From: Trichoderma breve
Lineage: Eukaryota > Ascomycota > Sordariomycetes > Hypocreales > Hypocreaceae
Length of the DNA stretch: 64,000 bases
Direction: 5' to 3'
Assembly (NCBI RefSeq): GCF_028502605.1
Contig: NC_079232.1
Location: forward strand, 6,820,001 to 6,884,000
Shown here: one piece after another, positions 22,042 through 33,120 of the stretch
Layout of the letters: each line of letters begins with the position of its first letter
Position numbering within the stretch: the stretch's first letter is position 1
Made by a program: the position numbers and the translations under genes
Notes under the pieces: model-generated
Seen by the model: the letters and a program-made list of their open reading frames with translations, nothing else
The model's database searches: none
What the model was told of the DNA's origin: nothing

Positions 22042-24352
22042 GATTGGCGAGGAAAGCCAAGAGAAATGCAGAGGTTCGAAGTCTGACTTTGATCAAGGGT
22101 CTACCGCCACGCTGAGTAGGTGGTAGTGATGAAGACTTGAGTTTCTGGAGGGGAATCACCAGTCTCTTATACGAGTTTGGAGCTCCAAGTCGTTGCTATC
22201 CCAGCATTATGCAATGCAATTAGAATCTCAGATTTCCCCTCAGTGTCTGAGTACTCTCTTGACAATGACATAATAATGTCATGGAAACGGGATCCGACAG
22301 AGTAATATTGCAGCGGCTCTCCACTCGATCAATGTCGTGATGTTGGTTCTTACTACATTGCAGAGAGGAGCTCTGTCGGCTACCAGCTTCATGTAGCACA
22401 CAGTGAGTGTGTGATTTCCCTTCTAAGATATGTCACCCATCATCCAACCTTGTACTCCGTAATGTATTCCGTTCACCGCATGGGAATCGTGCCGCGGTGA
22501 CACTGCATGCGGTGAGGTGGATATGAAGCCGTTGATGAGACGAATGAGGAGCAAGGGACGTTTCCCGAGGTAGCACTGACATGTGAGACATTAGTAGTCA
22601 TAGGAATACTGCAGATAGGTACTCCGTACAACTCTGACTAAAGGATGCCAGATTGAGTGCGATACCCTGCATAATGCCATCGTGGGTGTACAATGGGGCC
22701 GATTTCCTGGATCTGAGCCTCGATGAGGCCGTCTCTCCCCTGACGAAGCTGGCCAAATGGCAGATATTCACCACCCTCCATCGGGAGCCTTTGTTATTAG
22801 ATCCCCAAGAATGTGTAACGTAATGTCACCGATCTGTTGAAAGAGCTCGGGTTGTTGAAAGGGCAGGCAAGGGGGGATCTGAGAACCTTGATGGAGATCC
22901 CTTGCATTCGCTCAGTCAGTTGACCAAGGCGGCCTGCCAGGTCGAGGCCGGGTCGAATCGCTTCCGGCCGTCTTTGTCTCATCTTACTTGCCAGGTCAGA
23001 GTGTATACCGCAAGAGAGTCTCCTCTTGTTTATCAGGTTATAGAGTCTCGAGCTGTCGTTGCTCTTGCGTGTTTGTCTCTATTTCTTGTGAGCCGTGTTG
23101 CAGGCTTCAGTGCCAAGAGGTGGAAAGAATACAACGTCGCCTTTCACATACAGACCAAAGTGGCAGACTGGCGGTGTCTTCATCCACCGCAAGAGTGTGT
23201 ACCGCAGGGAAGTCTCTTTTTGGTCATCAGGTCATAGAGGTGAGTCGTGTCGCACGTTTCAGCTGTCATCGTAATCTGCATGTACTTCAGCACTCTAGGT
23301 GATGAATTATCTGCTGAATCATGGTGTCACTGGTCTGACAGTGGTCCAATTCAACCTTAGTAACTCTAATTCAATGATAGTAAGGCATGCTTAGTCTGTG
23401 AAAGCTTCAGCCCGATACAGTGTCTTCGACTCAAACGTTTTGGTGGAAATTGTCGTACCGGAGAAGAACTAGAGCTTTCTTTCTGTTGATGCGGATATGT
23501 TGGAATGGACGATGTTGAGAAGAGAAAAGAAGAAAAAGGTAAATGATGCCCTTCAAGGTGTTTCTTCAGATTCGCTCTTACTGTCATCGTAAGCTGCAAG
23601 TATCTCAACACTCCAAATTGTGAGATCTGGTACCAGTAGGCTAAACGTGCTCCATTCTGTCGATGTTAGTATTAGCACGCACTTGCGTCTGTGAAGGCCT
23701 CATCTCGATGTACTGTTTAAATGCCTTCGGCTCAAGTCAATGTCTTCGAATCGAGTGTTTTGGTGGGCATTCCGTACTAGAGGAGATCCAGAACCGTCAT
23801 CTTGTCCATGCTGATATATTCGAACAAATGATGTTGAGAGAGGGGAGAAGAAGAAGAAGTGAGAAGAAAAAGTGAGAAGGAGGATTAAAAAGTGAGAAGA
23901 AGAAAAAGTGAGAAGATTGGAAAAGTGATGAGAAGAATGGAAAAGTGAGAAGATGAAAAGGGAGAAAAGAAGAAAAAGTTGAAAGATATCCTTTGGGGTG
24001 TTTCGTCTGATTCGCTCTTGCTCTCTCACTGTTCCGGACACCGGTACTTCTCTTCTTCCACTTCCCAATCAAAAGGGGGGCATCAACGAGCTTGATCATC
24101 AAGAAGTGAGAGAAAAGGTAGAGCATCGCCAAGATAGGTAATGTATGCATTTGCAGTAAATATACCGTGATAACTTCCAAAAGACAAAAACAACCATCAG
24201 GCTCCTTTCTTCTACAAAACAAGCCAAGCTCCTCCAAAAAAAAAAGCAGGGGTATAATCCCACCATCCTCCTCTTTTCTCCCTCCCTCCAAAGAACACTC
24301 CCAACGACGCTTCAAACCACACTCCCAATAACAAACGTTCTTCTCCAAATTC
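22042..24352. other. Long spacer with degenerate repeat block
   Basis: Upstream flank of the carboxylesterase gene and 3' flank of the MFS gene, both on the minus strand. 22042-22900 contains no gene. 22990-24030 is occupied by diverged duplicated blocks, listed separately. 24030-24352 includes pyrimidine-rich sequence that is probably MFS 3' untranslated region. Confidence 0.5.
22997..24030. repeat. Degenerate duplicated blocks with purine-rich tract
   Basis: Three pairs of related segments are visible. One pair reads roughly GTGTATACCGCAAGAGAGTC at 22999-23050 and again at 23195-23240. A 33-bp segment starting CTGTCATCGTAA occurs at 23263-23295 and 23581-23613, differing at five positions. 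A longer block, with order-preserved motifs GTGAAAGC, CAGTGTCTTCGA, GTTTTGGTGG, GATGTTGAGAG and GATTCGCTCTT, occurs at about 23397-23580 and 23692-24022. The second long copy has expanded by a GAGAAG/AAAAGTGA purine repeat (23840-23980). No terminal repeats or transposase frame were found, so the origin is unknown. Confidence 0.65.
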
Positions 24353-26056
24353 TCAGTGTCCCATTCCGTCGCGAATCTCCAAAAAGTTGAGATATCTCTG
24401 CTTGGTCCAGCGCCGCGCGCGCTTCCCCCAAATAATCATGGGCAGAGACAACATCAAAATGACGAATCCCAAGACGCCAAGCTCGATAAACGTGTCCTGG
24501 ACGCCCGTGTCGAGCCAGTAGCTCGCCACAAAGGTGAAAATCATGGCCAGCGTGTTGTTGATGACGGCAACTCCCACCATGCCCTCGAGGACCATATCCG
24601 GATAGCAGTCGGCAAGGTAGGTCAGACTAAGATCGCCGGCACAGCCGTAGCCAAAGCCAATGAAGCCGAGGCCGACGTAGGGAACGGGCCAGCTCCAACC
24701 CTTGGCCGATCCGATGCCAAAGAGCCACATGCCGGTGGGGAAGATGATGACGCAGAGGAACATGAGGTACAGGCGAAACTCGGCCTCTTGGATACCCCTG
24801 TTGCGTCGGCTGGCCCAGAGAACAAACAAGTCGCTCAGGTAGCCACCGTAGAAACAGCCAATGATGCTGCCAATGAGACACGGAATGTTCATGTTGCTCA
24901 CGGCGACATCGCCATAGTCCCAGGGATCGTCTGTCCAGTAGTCCTCCTCAATGGTGAGATAAAAGGACAAGGCAATGTTTTGCATGCCCCACTGCAGGCC
25001 GGCGAACCAGACAGCGGGAAAGGTAAAGATACGCAGCGTGTGCCACAGACGGCCGACATACTGCCTGGCTCCGACGCCGCGCAGGTTCGGGGCGGGGGTG
25101 ATGAGGGCAATTCGCTGCCAGTAAGACTTGGGGCGTGTGTAGTTGAGGGAGAATTCGTCGACGTCGCGGGGGTTGGCCGCGGCCTCTTCGTCTGATGCAC
25201 CCGTGTTGACATCAGCGACAGTTGGGGGGCCGCTAGCCGTCTTCTCGTCGCCGTTGGGGGAGGAGGATGTGGCAGCGCGATTCTCGAGTCGATCTCGCTG
25301 GTAGCGCTCACGTGGGAACGCCGTCTCTTCCAGACCAAAGTAGAAGAGGACAAAGTTGAAGCCCGACATGATGGCGCCGAGGTAGCCAATCCAGCGCCAT
25401 CCAAGGTTGCTGTCGGCGACGTAGCCACCAACCAACGGGCCAAGGTACGTTCCCACAGAGGTGGCCAAGGTGTACAAACCCATCGAGGTGCCGTTCTGGT
25501 GCTCGAACCAAATGTCGAGCAGGGAGAGCTGCACCACGGCCTCTGCGACTGACTCGGACGCTCCGACAAAGAGCTGCGTCCAGATGGCGTCGGACGAGGT
25601 TTTGAGTCGTCCAAACCAGATGTTGCCAATCAGGCCCCAGGTTGCGCCGACGAGGTAGAGGATTCGTCGTCCGTAAAGATGGACAGCGGGCGAGCTGAGC
25701 AAGGTCCAGTAGCCAATAGCAAGGAAGAGAACGCCAGCACCAGTGTTGAAGACATCATAACTAATGCCGTACTCTTCGTTCACACCCGTGCTAGCAGATC
25801 CCGCAACGTTGGACGTGGCCGCAGTCAAGGCAACGGCAAAACACACGAGAGCAGTGTGCCAGATCTTGCGCCACAGGCTCCAGTTGAGGGGATCGTTGGG
25901 CGACTGGGTTGGCTGGGGGACGAGCACAATGCCGTCGTGCTTCTGCAGCAGGCCATTGGCAGAGGTGCTGCTGGCGGACTCATCGATGAAGACGCATCGC
26001 GTGCCCGGGAGCACTTCGTCGATGTCGATGACAGCTGGGAGGGACTGAACGGCCAT
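24353..26056 (-). CDS. Major facilitator superfamily transporter
   Basis: Polytopic plasma-membrane transporter of 567 residues in one exon. It belongs to the fungal drug:H+ antiporter-like (DHA1/HOL1-type) MFS group. After a cytosolic N-terminus of about 60 residues comes the family motif PNDPLNWSLW just before helix 1. The first half carries the loop 2-3 remnant YGRRILYLVG and the segment SNLGWRWIGYLGAI that follows helix 6 in this group. A hydrophilic central loop (ERYQRDR to YTRPKSYWQ, roughly residues 245-315) separates the two six-helix halves. The second half has FGYGCAGDLSLTYLADCYPD, also characteristic of the group. The substrate is unknown; relatives export drugs or take up small organic cations. 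A start at ATG 26056 gives the complete N-terminus. Confidence 0.9.
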   Translation of the reverse strand: MAVQSLPAVIDIDEVLPGTRCVFIDESASSTSANGLLQKHDGIVLVPQPTQSPNDPLNWSLWRKIWHTALVCFAVALTAATSNVAGSASTGVNEEYGISYDVFNTGAGVLFLAIGYWTLLSSPAVHLYGRRILYLVGATWGLIGNIWFGRLKTSSDAIWTQLFVGASESVAEAVVQLSLLDIWFEHQNGTSMGLYTLATSVGTYLGPLVGGYVADSNLGWRWIGYLGAIMSGFNFVLFYFGLEETAFPRERYQRDRLENRAATSSSPNGDEKTASGPPTVADVNTGASDEEAAANPRDVDEFSLNYTRPKSYWQRIALITPAPNLRGVGARQYVGRLWHTLRIFTFPAVWFAGLQWGMQNIALSFYLTIEEDYWTDDPWDYGDVAVSNMNIPCLIGSIIGCFYGGYLSDLFVLWASRRNRGIQEAEFRLYLMFLCVIIFPTGMWLFGIGSAKGWSWPVPYVGLGFIGFGYGCAGDLSLTYLADCYPDMVLEGMVGVAVINNTLAMIFTFVASYWLDTGVQDTFIELGVLGFVILMLSLPMIIWGKRARRWTKQRYLNFLEIRDGMGH

Positions 26057-27629
26057 CCGAAATCGCCTTTCTTTGCCTGGGGTGGGTTTGAGGTCAATCG
26101 CAGTGGCGAGAGGGAGAGACGAATTGGCTCACGGGAGCCTCATGCGGTTGCGCCGAAGGGAGATGATGATGAAAGGAAGAAGAAGAGAGGCAAAAGAGTA
26201 GGACAAGATAAGAAAGAAAAAAGAGGAGGAGGAGGTGATACAATGGCCCCAGATACGGCACTTGCTCCGTGGTACTTTTTTTCTTTCTGGGTTGGTGTAT
26301 CCACTAATCGGGCTTATCGCGCTATCTCTGCTGCTGCTGCAATGCCTCCAGGTTGAATTTTTTTTCAATCGCCTGGGGTTGCCTGTCGCCTGTTAGTGGA
26401 GGACTGCAGGGCTCGCTCTGGTCTGGTTTTAGCGGCTGGTGGGAGGTGCGGGTACCTGCTGGAGCCTCTGTACCTGGTAGCGTGCGCCAAGCTGCCCAGA
26501 CACCAAGTCTCTCGGTACTTACGCCCGGCGAAACGGCACATCAAAGGACCGAGAGAAGGCGATAAGACAAAGGCTTGATGACAAGGCTGCAAAGTGTTTG
26601 GCCACCCAGCTTAAGCTGCATTGCTGCAAGATCATCGTTCATCGTTCCCCCTTGGAATGTTTTTTTCTCTTGAATAATTTTTGCACCCAATTGTGACCGC
26701 AGTGGCGTATCGTATTATCGCAAATGGAGTTCCCGAACTAGGGCCATGACGCAGGCCCATCGCATCCCCGCCCAATCAGGCCGCAACGGTGCAATGCGGG
26801 AGCCAAAAACGGGGGGCTTGATTCTGTTTAGCTTGGAAGCGGCGCCTCCGGGTTTTTATTATTTTTGGGGTGAGTTTTTGTTGGTGGGATTTTAGTTGAT
26901 GGTGGGTGAGTAATCAGTATTTGGTCGAATCACGGCTGTGAATTGAGATGCGAGTACAAGATACGCCATTGTGGTCGCGTGTGTGTGTGAAAGTGCAAGG
27001 GACGCGATATGCAATGCAGAGCTGCGATGCGACACTGCTAACTAAACTGGATGTTACTGTAACTAACCTGCTACGAGAGAATCAGCACATACTTGCCCGA
27101 TTCGACATTGGCTGATGGCTTCACTTCGGGCACATTCAGCTGTTACAAGCACTGCACGTACCCTACAACGCACACCAATTGGATGGATTACATCAGTTGA
27201 CGATGACATTTCACGTTTCGGAAGTGTCTCTCAATGTGATTTATCTTCATTTCATGCTTTTGTATCTGTATTATGCTGGAGAGCTGTAAGAAAAGGTAAT
27301 GCGTACGGGACATCATCATTTGCGGTGTTTGTACTTTACAGGTTGCTTCAAGTGAGTCCCTCATTTCTCACCAAACATTAGCATTACACAACCACGTCGA
27401 CTCAAAGCTACTGGGTATTGCAAACAAAATAAATTTCTATTCATACATCATTTGGTATCTCTATATATTTGCCCTCCCAATATTACAATCAATCTATATC
27501 AACATGTACAAAGCAAATGGTATATCCTCAGACTTACTAGGCCGGCAATGAATGAATGAGCCGCCTTTCAGACTTGTCTCAACAAAAGAAAAAGCAAAGA
27601 ACGCCTTCGTTTGTTTCGCCTCACGCAAA
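26057..27629. other. Intergenic region, MFS promoter, no gene seen
   Basis: Upstream region of the MFS gene (-) followed by the 3' flank of the kinase-like gene (-). A purine-rich stretch near 26155-26240 and T-rich tracts suit a fungal promoter and leader. No frame with a domain or consistent codon use was found in 26360-27600. Confidence 0.45.
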
Positions 27630-30044
27630 TTAACAACAACGACTCACAGAGTCATCCCCCACCTCAGACTCATCGTCAGCAAACCGACTCGAAGTCTTCC
27701 GTGGCATCGACTTCATAATCGTTGTCACGGCACAGTCCGTGTCTTCCTCAAACACCCGCCGGGCATCTTCTTGCCATCGATCTCGCTTCCTCTTTCGCAT
27801 CTGGGAATCTCCCACCACTGCAGGCGTCTTGGTGAACTCCAGGGACGCCTCTTCGAAATCCACAATCATGACGCTGTTGCGGGATGCGTCGTACAAAAAG
27901 TTGCTGGGGATGTGCCCGCCATTGTACACTACTCCCACCTTGTGAATGGCTTCTATGCCCATTTCCATCATTCTAGCAATCTGCTCTTTGGTCACCTGCT
28001 TGGAGCAGTTTAGAAAAGGTCGGCCCGCCCAGCTCAAGAGCAGCAGGTCCTTCAAGGCTCTGCTGTTGTGGCGGCGCGGCTTGATGAGCTCTATCATCCC
28101 GATGCAGACGGGGATGCAGCGGCCCTGGAGATTCGCCATCTGATCGTATACAAACTTTTCGCTCCACAAGTACGCCGAATTCTTCCCCGCCTTGGCGATG
28201 AATGTATACCCGTGCGATGTCAACCGCATCTTGAAGAGAGATTTGGGAACGTTGGCAACTCGCAGTGGTGTGCAATCGGCATCGAGGTTGTCGTCTTCAT
28301 CAAGTTGTGCGCGGAGGAGGTTTAAAAAGTCGTCGTAGTCGAGATGAGCCGATCCGTGGAACTCTGCGTTGGGGCAGTTTTTATCCAGTGATTTCCCTTG
28401 CACCAGACCAAGGAGGCATTTCTGAGAGCAATACGGCTGGTCCTGTATTGATGTCGGTGCACTAGCGATGCTCTCGGTTGTATCTTCGTAGGCTCTTTGG
28501 GCAGGGACATCATCGAGCCAATTTCTGATCTTGTCGTTTCCCCTGACTTCTCTACGGATCTCGGTGAGTATTGGTGATCGTCTGAACCCTTGCCAACGAG
28601 ACATTCTGAGCGAAGACATGGACGAATGCGGCCTCATGACACCCATTTTTCGTATCTTGTCCAGCACATCGTCGTATCCCATGGTCCAAGTATCCATATA
28701 TGTGACAGAATCGCACCACGACGCGGGCAGCGGTCTCGAGCGAAGAGCTTGAAGCACAAGCCCAAACACTAGCGCACCAGCACTTCGATGCAGCCTGGCA
28801 GGATCATCAGGCATGACCTCGCGTTCTGGCATACATGGCGTGCAGTATATGGTGCAGGGATCGTCCTCCGATATGCAGCAAAAGATGAATGCTTCTCCAG
28901 TGCAAACGCATCCATACTGAATCTCCTTGCTAATCATGTACGAATAAAGCTGAGTGACGGTGGCCGCCACAAGCGTCTTCGAGGCAAAAGTGAAGTCGTC
29001 ACCCTCCTTGTCAATCACGTCTCGTTCCGGTCGGATCTCGGATGCCAGCCCGCGGTTGATTTCGTCCAGCTGCAAGCGATGCGGTAGTTGATGCACGAAT
29101 GCAAATATCGGAGTCTTTTCGCCCCTGTCCTCGTCATGCCGATACACGCACGACCGATTGACCCAGATGCCCGCTCTCTTCGCCCTGCGATGAGAATTGC
29201 GCATGGAAATCTTCAATTCACCTGCACCCTTGTGCCATGATGATTCCAGCATGGGTTCAAACACCTGGCCGAGGTCTTTGTCCGTCTCTATCGTCACCTT
29301 GATATCGTCGCTGAGCCCAAGACCGTTCCAAAGCAAGCCGTCCTCATACAGCTGGTCCATCATTTCCTGCACCACATTTTCAATGGCATAGCGTCCAAAG
29401 TGCTGCAGAGACGCCTCGCTGTTGACTGGGGTAAGGGTGCGCTTCACAGCCTCGAGCTGCTGAATCGATGGAAACCGGGGCTCCTTGCAGAATGCACTGT
29501 CTGACAATATTCGCTGCCATACTCCTTCTTGTAATCTTGGGAAGCCGTCCCACGGAATGATTCGTCGGGGAAATGTCCAGCTAAGTGCTTCCTTTTGCGT
29601 TATTAGGGAACGACTGGCCGTCTTCTGGAACCTGAGGTGGAGGGCATGACACGTTTCCAGATATTGGACGAGGTTCTGGGGCTTCTGATCCTTTGCCGTT
29701 TCTCGCTGCACTCGTTGGCTGATTTGGCGCTCAATCCTCTTGTACTCGCGGTCGAATAATTCTTCATACTGGACGTCTATCCGTTGCTGCTCACGCTCGA
29801 GCAGCTCATCGCGTTCGCGTTCCAGCTGGCGGAACTTGCGTTCGTATAATTCGTCGCATTCGCGTTCTATATCCCGGCGGTCTAGCTCTCTTCTCTCGCA
29901 CTCGGTCTCTACAAACTCTCGGAACCGACGCTCGTCATCGTCACGGTCGAATCTCTTGCGTTGGCGCGGAAACACCTGGCGGCGGCGTAATTCTTGTTGC
30001 AGGAGCTTCTTCCGCCGCCTCAGCTCCTCAAACCTATCTGTCAT
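27630..30044 (-). CDS. Coiled-coil protein with degenerate kinase-like C-terminus
   Basis: Protein of 804 residues in one exon. ATG 30044 (MTDRFEELRR) is chosen because the longer frame begins with TTG. Residues 1 to about 125 are extremely rich in Arg, Glu and Asp (for example ERECDELYERKFRQLERERD) and should form a long charged coiled coil. Residues 130-560 are a conserved-looking globular region with clustered Cys (GCVCTGEAFIFCCISEDDPC, YCTPCMPE). The C-terminus resembles the fungal protein-kinase-like fold: beta-strand Lys in YTFIAKAG near residue 615, catalytic-loop equivalent GVVYNGGHIPSNFL near 708, and metal-binding-loop equivalent MIVDFEEA. In active relatives the loop reads HGD-x-x-P-x-N; here the His and the catalytic Asp are replaced by Asn and Gly. 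The sequence therefore predicts a pseudokinase or scaffold. A basic RKRKRDR segment near the end could be a nuclear signal. Function is unknown. Confidence 0.75.
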   Translation of the reverse strand: MTDRFEELRRRKKLLQQELRRRQVFPRQRKRFDRDDDERRFREFVETECERRELDRRDIERECDELYERKFRQLERERDELLEREQQRIDVQYEELFDREYKRIERQISQRVQRETAKDQKPQNLVQYLETCHALHLRFQKTASRSLITQKEALSWTFPRRIIPWDGFPRLQEGVWQRILSDSAFCKEPRFPSIQQLEAVKRTLTPVNSEASLQHFGRYAIENVVQEMMDQLYEDGLLWNGLGLSDDIKVTIETDKDLGQVFEPMLESSWHKGAGELKISMRNSHRRAKRAGIWVNRSCVYRHDEDRGEKTPIFAFVHQLPHRLQLDEINRGLASEIRPERDVIDKEGDDFTFASKTLVAATVTQLYSYMISKEIQYGCVCTGEAFIFCCISEDDPCTIYCTPCMPEREVMPDDPARLHRSAGALVFGLVLQALRSRPLPASWCDSVTYMDTWTMGYDDVLDKIRKMGVMRPHSSMSSLRMSRWQGFRRSPILTEIRREVRGNDKIRNWLDDVPAQRAYEDTTESIASAPTSIQDQPYCSQKCLLGLVQGKSLDKNCPNAEFHGSAHLDYDDFLNLLRAQLDEDDNLDADCTPLRVANVPKSLFKMRLTSHGYTFIAKAGKNSAYLWSEKFVYDQMANLQGRCIPVCIGMIELIKPRRHNSRALKDLLLLSWAGRPFLNCSKQVTKEQIARMMEMGIEAIHKVGVVYNGGHIPSNFLYDASRNSVMIVDFEEASLEFTKTPAVVGDSQMRKRKRDRWQEDARRVFEEDTDCAVTTIMKSMPRKTSSRFADDESEVGDDSVSRCC

Positions 30045-31008
30045 GACTTGGTGATTGTAGCAGGCATATGGACGACTGCTTTTGCCGAGCAAGAATAAGG
30101 AGTGGCCTCTTGGCCGTATTATAAGAGCTGATTTGCGGTGGGGCGTGACGGTGACAGCTCACAAATTAAACTAGCCTGCAAGCGGGCTAGATTATGAGCC
30201 GGATAATATGACAGCTCTTGTGACCCCTGTGAGCTGATGGCTCAAATTGGAATGAACGGCTTGTTGGTGGTGATTCGTTGCTGTTTTGGGGTGGCTATTG
30301 TTCTTGCGTGAACAGCCTCTGTAATTTGCTGGTCTTGACGCGTCGTTGTTGGTCATCAGGGGATCAGCGTTCAAAAGGACACAGCGACAGAACTCGAAAT
30401 AGACGGGACACGAGGTTTGCGGCAGATGAAGCTGTGGATACGGCCAATATCCGTGCCGGCCGAGGCCTTCGATGGACGTGTGCCGTGCCGTGGGCTGAGT
30501 TTCTGGAAGCCATTCACATGTAGCCGGCATCATCAAATTTCGCATAGTGGTGTTTGCCGAATCACGGTTTACAATAGAGTGAGCACGCCGCAATTACGGC
30601 GCTTGAACCCATGTAGCCCTCTGTCCAAGAAACACGATCCAATCTCTCGCGCCAACGGTGATTGGCTTCCTGGATATCGGGCATCACTTGACCTCCCCTG
30701 CACAGCCACATGGTTGAAATGAGCTGCCGGCCGTGAATGCTCCAAGAGAGACGTTGCTTCTGTTGGGCCAATTGGCTTTCCAGCCGTGCTTGATTTGCCC
30801 CGGGGCAATTGGTTGGGGGTTCCCCTTGTCAAAATGAGCATGCATGGCCTGTGTCTCCCGCATTTGTGAATGCGTGTCAGCGAACCCCATTCTCCTCCCG
30901 CATCTTGTTCATCTTGTTGAGAAGTCAGTACATATGGAAACCAAAAATTAGTGTGCTCTATTCAATCTAAACATGTTCCAGTCATTAATATGTCTCTCGT
31001 CATCTCAT
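30045..31008. other. Intergenic region, no gene seen
   Basis: Promoter of the kinase-like gene (-) and 3' flank of the transaminase gene (-). Short overlapping frames on both strands have no domain or consistent splice sites. Confidence 0.45.
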
Positions 31009-31977
31009 TCAGTTCGCCAGGTAATTGACCTCGGTCGTATACGCAGCATCATCGTGAATCGCCCAGTAACTATCCCAAATCGTCTTCGTTATCGGTCCAA
31101 CTTTGCCATCCTTGACGGGCTGTCCATCGAGAACCGTTATTGGCAAGACACCGCCAGCCGTGGTGCACATGAATATCTCATCGCACGTGTACGCCATCTC
31201 TACGGGCACCACCTCGACGTGAACATCGATCCCATTGGCACGAGCGACTTCCATGACGGTCTTGCGTGTGATGCCGTGCAACACTCCCCTATCGGGCGTG
31301 TAGATGGCGCCGTTCTTAACAAAGACAATGTTGTATCCGGAGCCCTCAGTCAGGTTGGAGTCTCCATCCGTAAGGAACGGATAGCTGGCTCCACGGTCCC
31401 TGGCCTCGTACATTCCGCGCACCATGTCGCCCCATTGCAGGTTCTTGATGGTGGGGTCCATGGCCCCGGGGGGAGTCCGTCGAACCGTCCGTGCAACGAT
31501 GGCGCTGCCGCCGGTGTATTGCATGTCTGGGTCCATGAGCCAGACGTATGGCAACAGTATAACGTACAAGTTGTTGACAATGTCCTCTGGCTTGGCCTCT
31601 CGAACGCCCTTGAACCCGCGTGTGACGATTAGTTCGACGTAGGCATCTCGCATCCCGCTCTTTGCGACCATGTCGAATAAGATGCTCTTGAGCTCTTCTC
31701 TCGGAACCGGCAGCTTTAGTCTGAGCTTTGCACAGCTGGCGTCGAATCGCGTAATGTGATCGTCCAAGCGAAAGAATTTCCCATCCCATACCGACGGGAC
31801 ATCGTAGCACATGTCGCCATGAAGGAAGCCCTGGTCAACAATTGGGATCCGTGCCTCTGCTAGTGGCGAAAGCTCGCCTGCGATCCAGGCGACACCGTTG
31901 GCGAAGGGGTTGTTGCTTGCTTCCAGAGCGGCCCGTCGCTTTTTGTAGGCGGCGAAGACGGCGTCCATAGAAGCCAT
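31009..31977 (-). CDS. (R)-selective amine transaminase / fold-IV PLP aminotransferase
   Basis: PLP-dependent fold-type IV aminotransferase of 322 residues, single exon. It is strongly like the fungal (R)-selective amine transaminases described from Aspergillus, and more distantly like branched-chain and D-amino-acid aminotransferases. It would move an amino group between an (R)-amine or D-amino acid and a keto acid such as pyruvate. The Schiff-base lysine is Lys178 in TIKNLQWGD. The PLP-pyridine Glu is Glu211 in LTEGSGYN, and phosphate binding is by the later G-I-T-R and TTAGG loops. The substrate-pocket segments [14 protein letters not shown] (His53) and VTRGFKGVR (Arg126) match the signature that separates this subgroup from branched-chain enzymes. 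No targeting signal is visible, so it is probably cytosolic. The natural substrate in fungi is not established. The gene lies in the same orientation as the GMC oxidoreductase gene, 1.1 kb apart. Confidence 0.9.
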   Translation of the reverse strand: MASMDAVFAAYKKRRAALEASNNPFANGVAWIAGELSPLAEARIPIVDQGFLHGDMCYDVPSVWDGKFFRLDDHITRFDASCAKLRLKLPVPREELKSILFDMVAKSGMRDAYVELIVTRGFKGVREAKPEDIVNNLYVILLPYVWLMDPDMQYTGGSAIVARTVRRTPPGAMDPTIKNLQWGDMVRGMYEARDRGASYPFLTDGDSNLTEGSGYNIVFVKNGAIYTPDRGVLHGITRKTVMEVARANGIDVHVEVVPVEMAYTCDEIFMCTTAGGVLPITVLDGQPVKDGKVGPITKTIWDSYWAIHDDAAYTTEVNYLAN

Positions 31978-33120
31978 GGTTGCTGATGTGGGTGGGCGTA
32001 TGAATTGAGTTGAAGATGAAACTCAAGATGAGAGAGATTTGTTTGTTCGTCTATCTTCTTTCTTTGAAGCTTGTTGAGCTTCCAGTCTTAATGAGATTGA
32101 TTTGGCGTCAAGTAATACAGTCATTTGAAAGTGCGGAGTCATCTGCTTATGAATCCATCTCACCGAGCCGTAATCTGTGTCCAAAGCTTGGCTTCACGGC
32201 CCGCCGATCTTACAGACTGTCACTGTCGCCTTGCCCAAAACGAGTAACCTAACGCGAGTCTAAATGAGGGAATATGTTCCGCGTGGAGTTGAGAAGACAA
32301 CCAAGAAGCTTCTAAAAAACGCCACTTTGCGGAGAAACGTTATGGAAGGCGCTTCGATGGCATCGCTTTGATTCGAAAAACCGGTTTCGTCATGGAGCTA
32401 TGGAATAATTCGGGTAGCTAGAGGCACTTGGCTGACTCTGGCAATGTTTAGCCATAGCGCGTGGGTTGACCAGTCTCGCAGTGAGAATTCTCTGACAAAC
32501 TTGGTAATGCAGCTGCCAAGGATAACACGTTATTCAAGAACACCCATCCGAGGCCGAGGTTGCACTAGGAGTATTGCGAGAGAACTCACAGAGTAACATC
32601 ATGACGACACCGGGGTCGATTTCCAGTCCGAGCTAGGCTAGCGGTCAATCTCAGACTAATGAACGGCTCCATATTTGAGCATCATCTGCATGGCTGTACG
32701 CGGACTCGATGAGATGAGATTGGTCTGTGGAGATGTAACTGATCAATGGGTTACTCCAGATGCTCTGGCTCTTGCAGTTGTTCTGTATACTCTTGGCGGT
32801 AAGTGTTCAATCAGAGCAACGATAAGTGTTCATGAAGTGTTTTGATGTCACGGCACTAAGAGAGTCAATTGGCTTCAAAAGCGGACCGAATTCTTCGCAT
32901 CGTGTAAAATCTGGAGCGTGAATCCGATGAATGTCACTTAGTGCAGTTCGGAAGACGAAGAGAAACGAAGAGCGACAGAGAAACTGTTCAGAGACGTCAG
33001 TTTGTTCAATTGCATCCCGCCGTCTCATATCTCGTTCGCCAATCGCATTGGTTGCTCGCATAGAGCCTCTACTACATATCGTAACTCTAACTATATTCTA
33101 ACCGAATTAAAAACTTACCA
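31978..33120. other. Intergenic region, no gene seen
   Basis: Promoter of the transaminase gene (-) and 3' flank of the GMC oxidoreductase gene (-). A minus-strand frame at 32807-33061 lacks any recognisable domain and is not called. Confidence 0.45.

Noticed and set aside
24356..25195. 279-codon plus-strand frame opposite the MFS gene
   Set aside because: Antisense shadow of MFS coding sequence; no domain or independent promoter.
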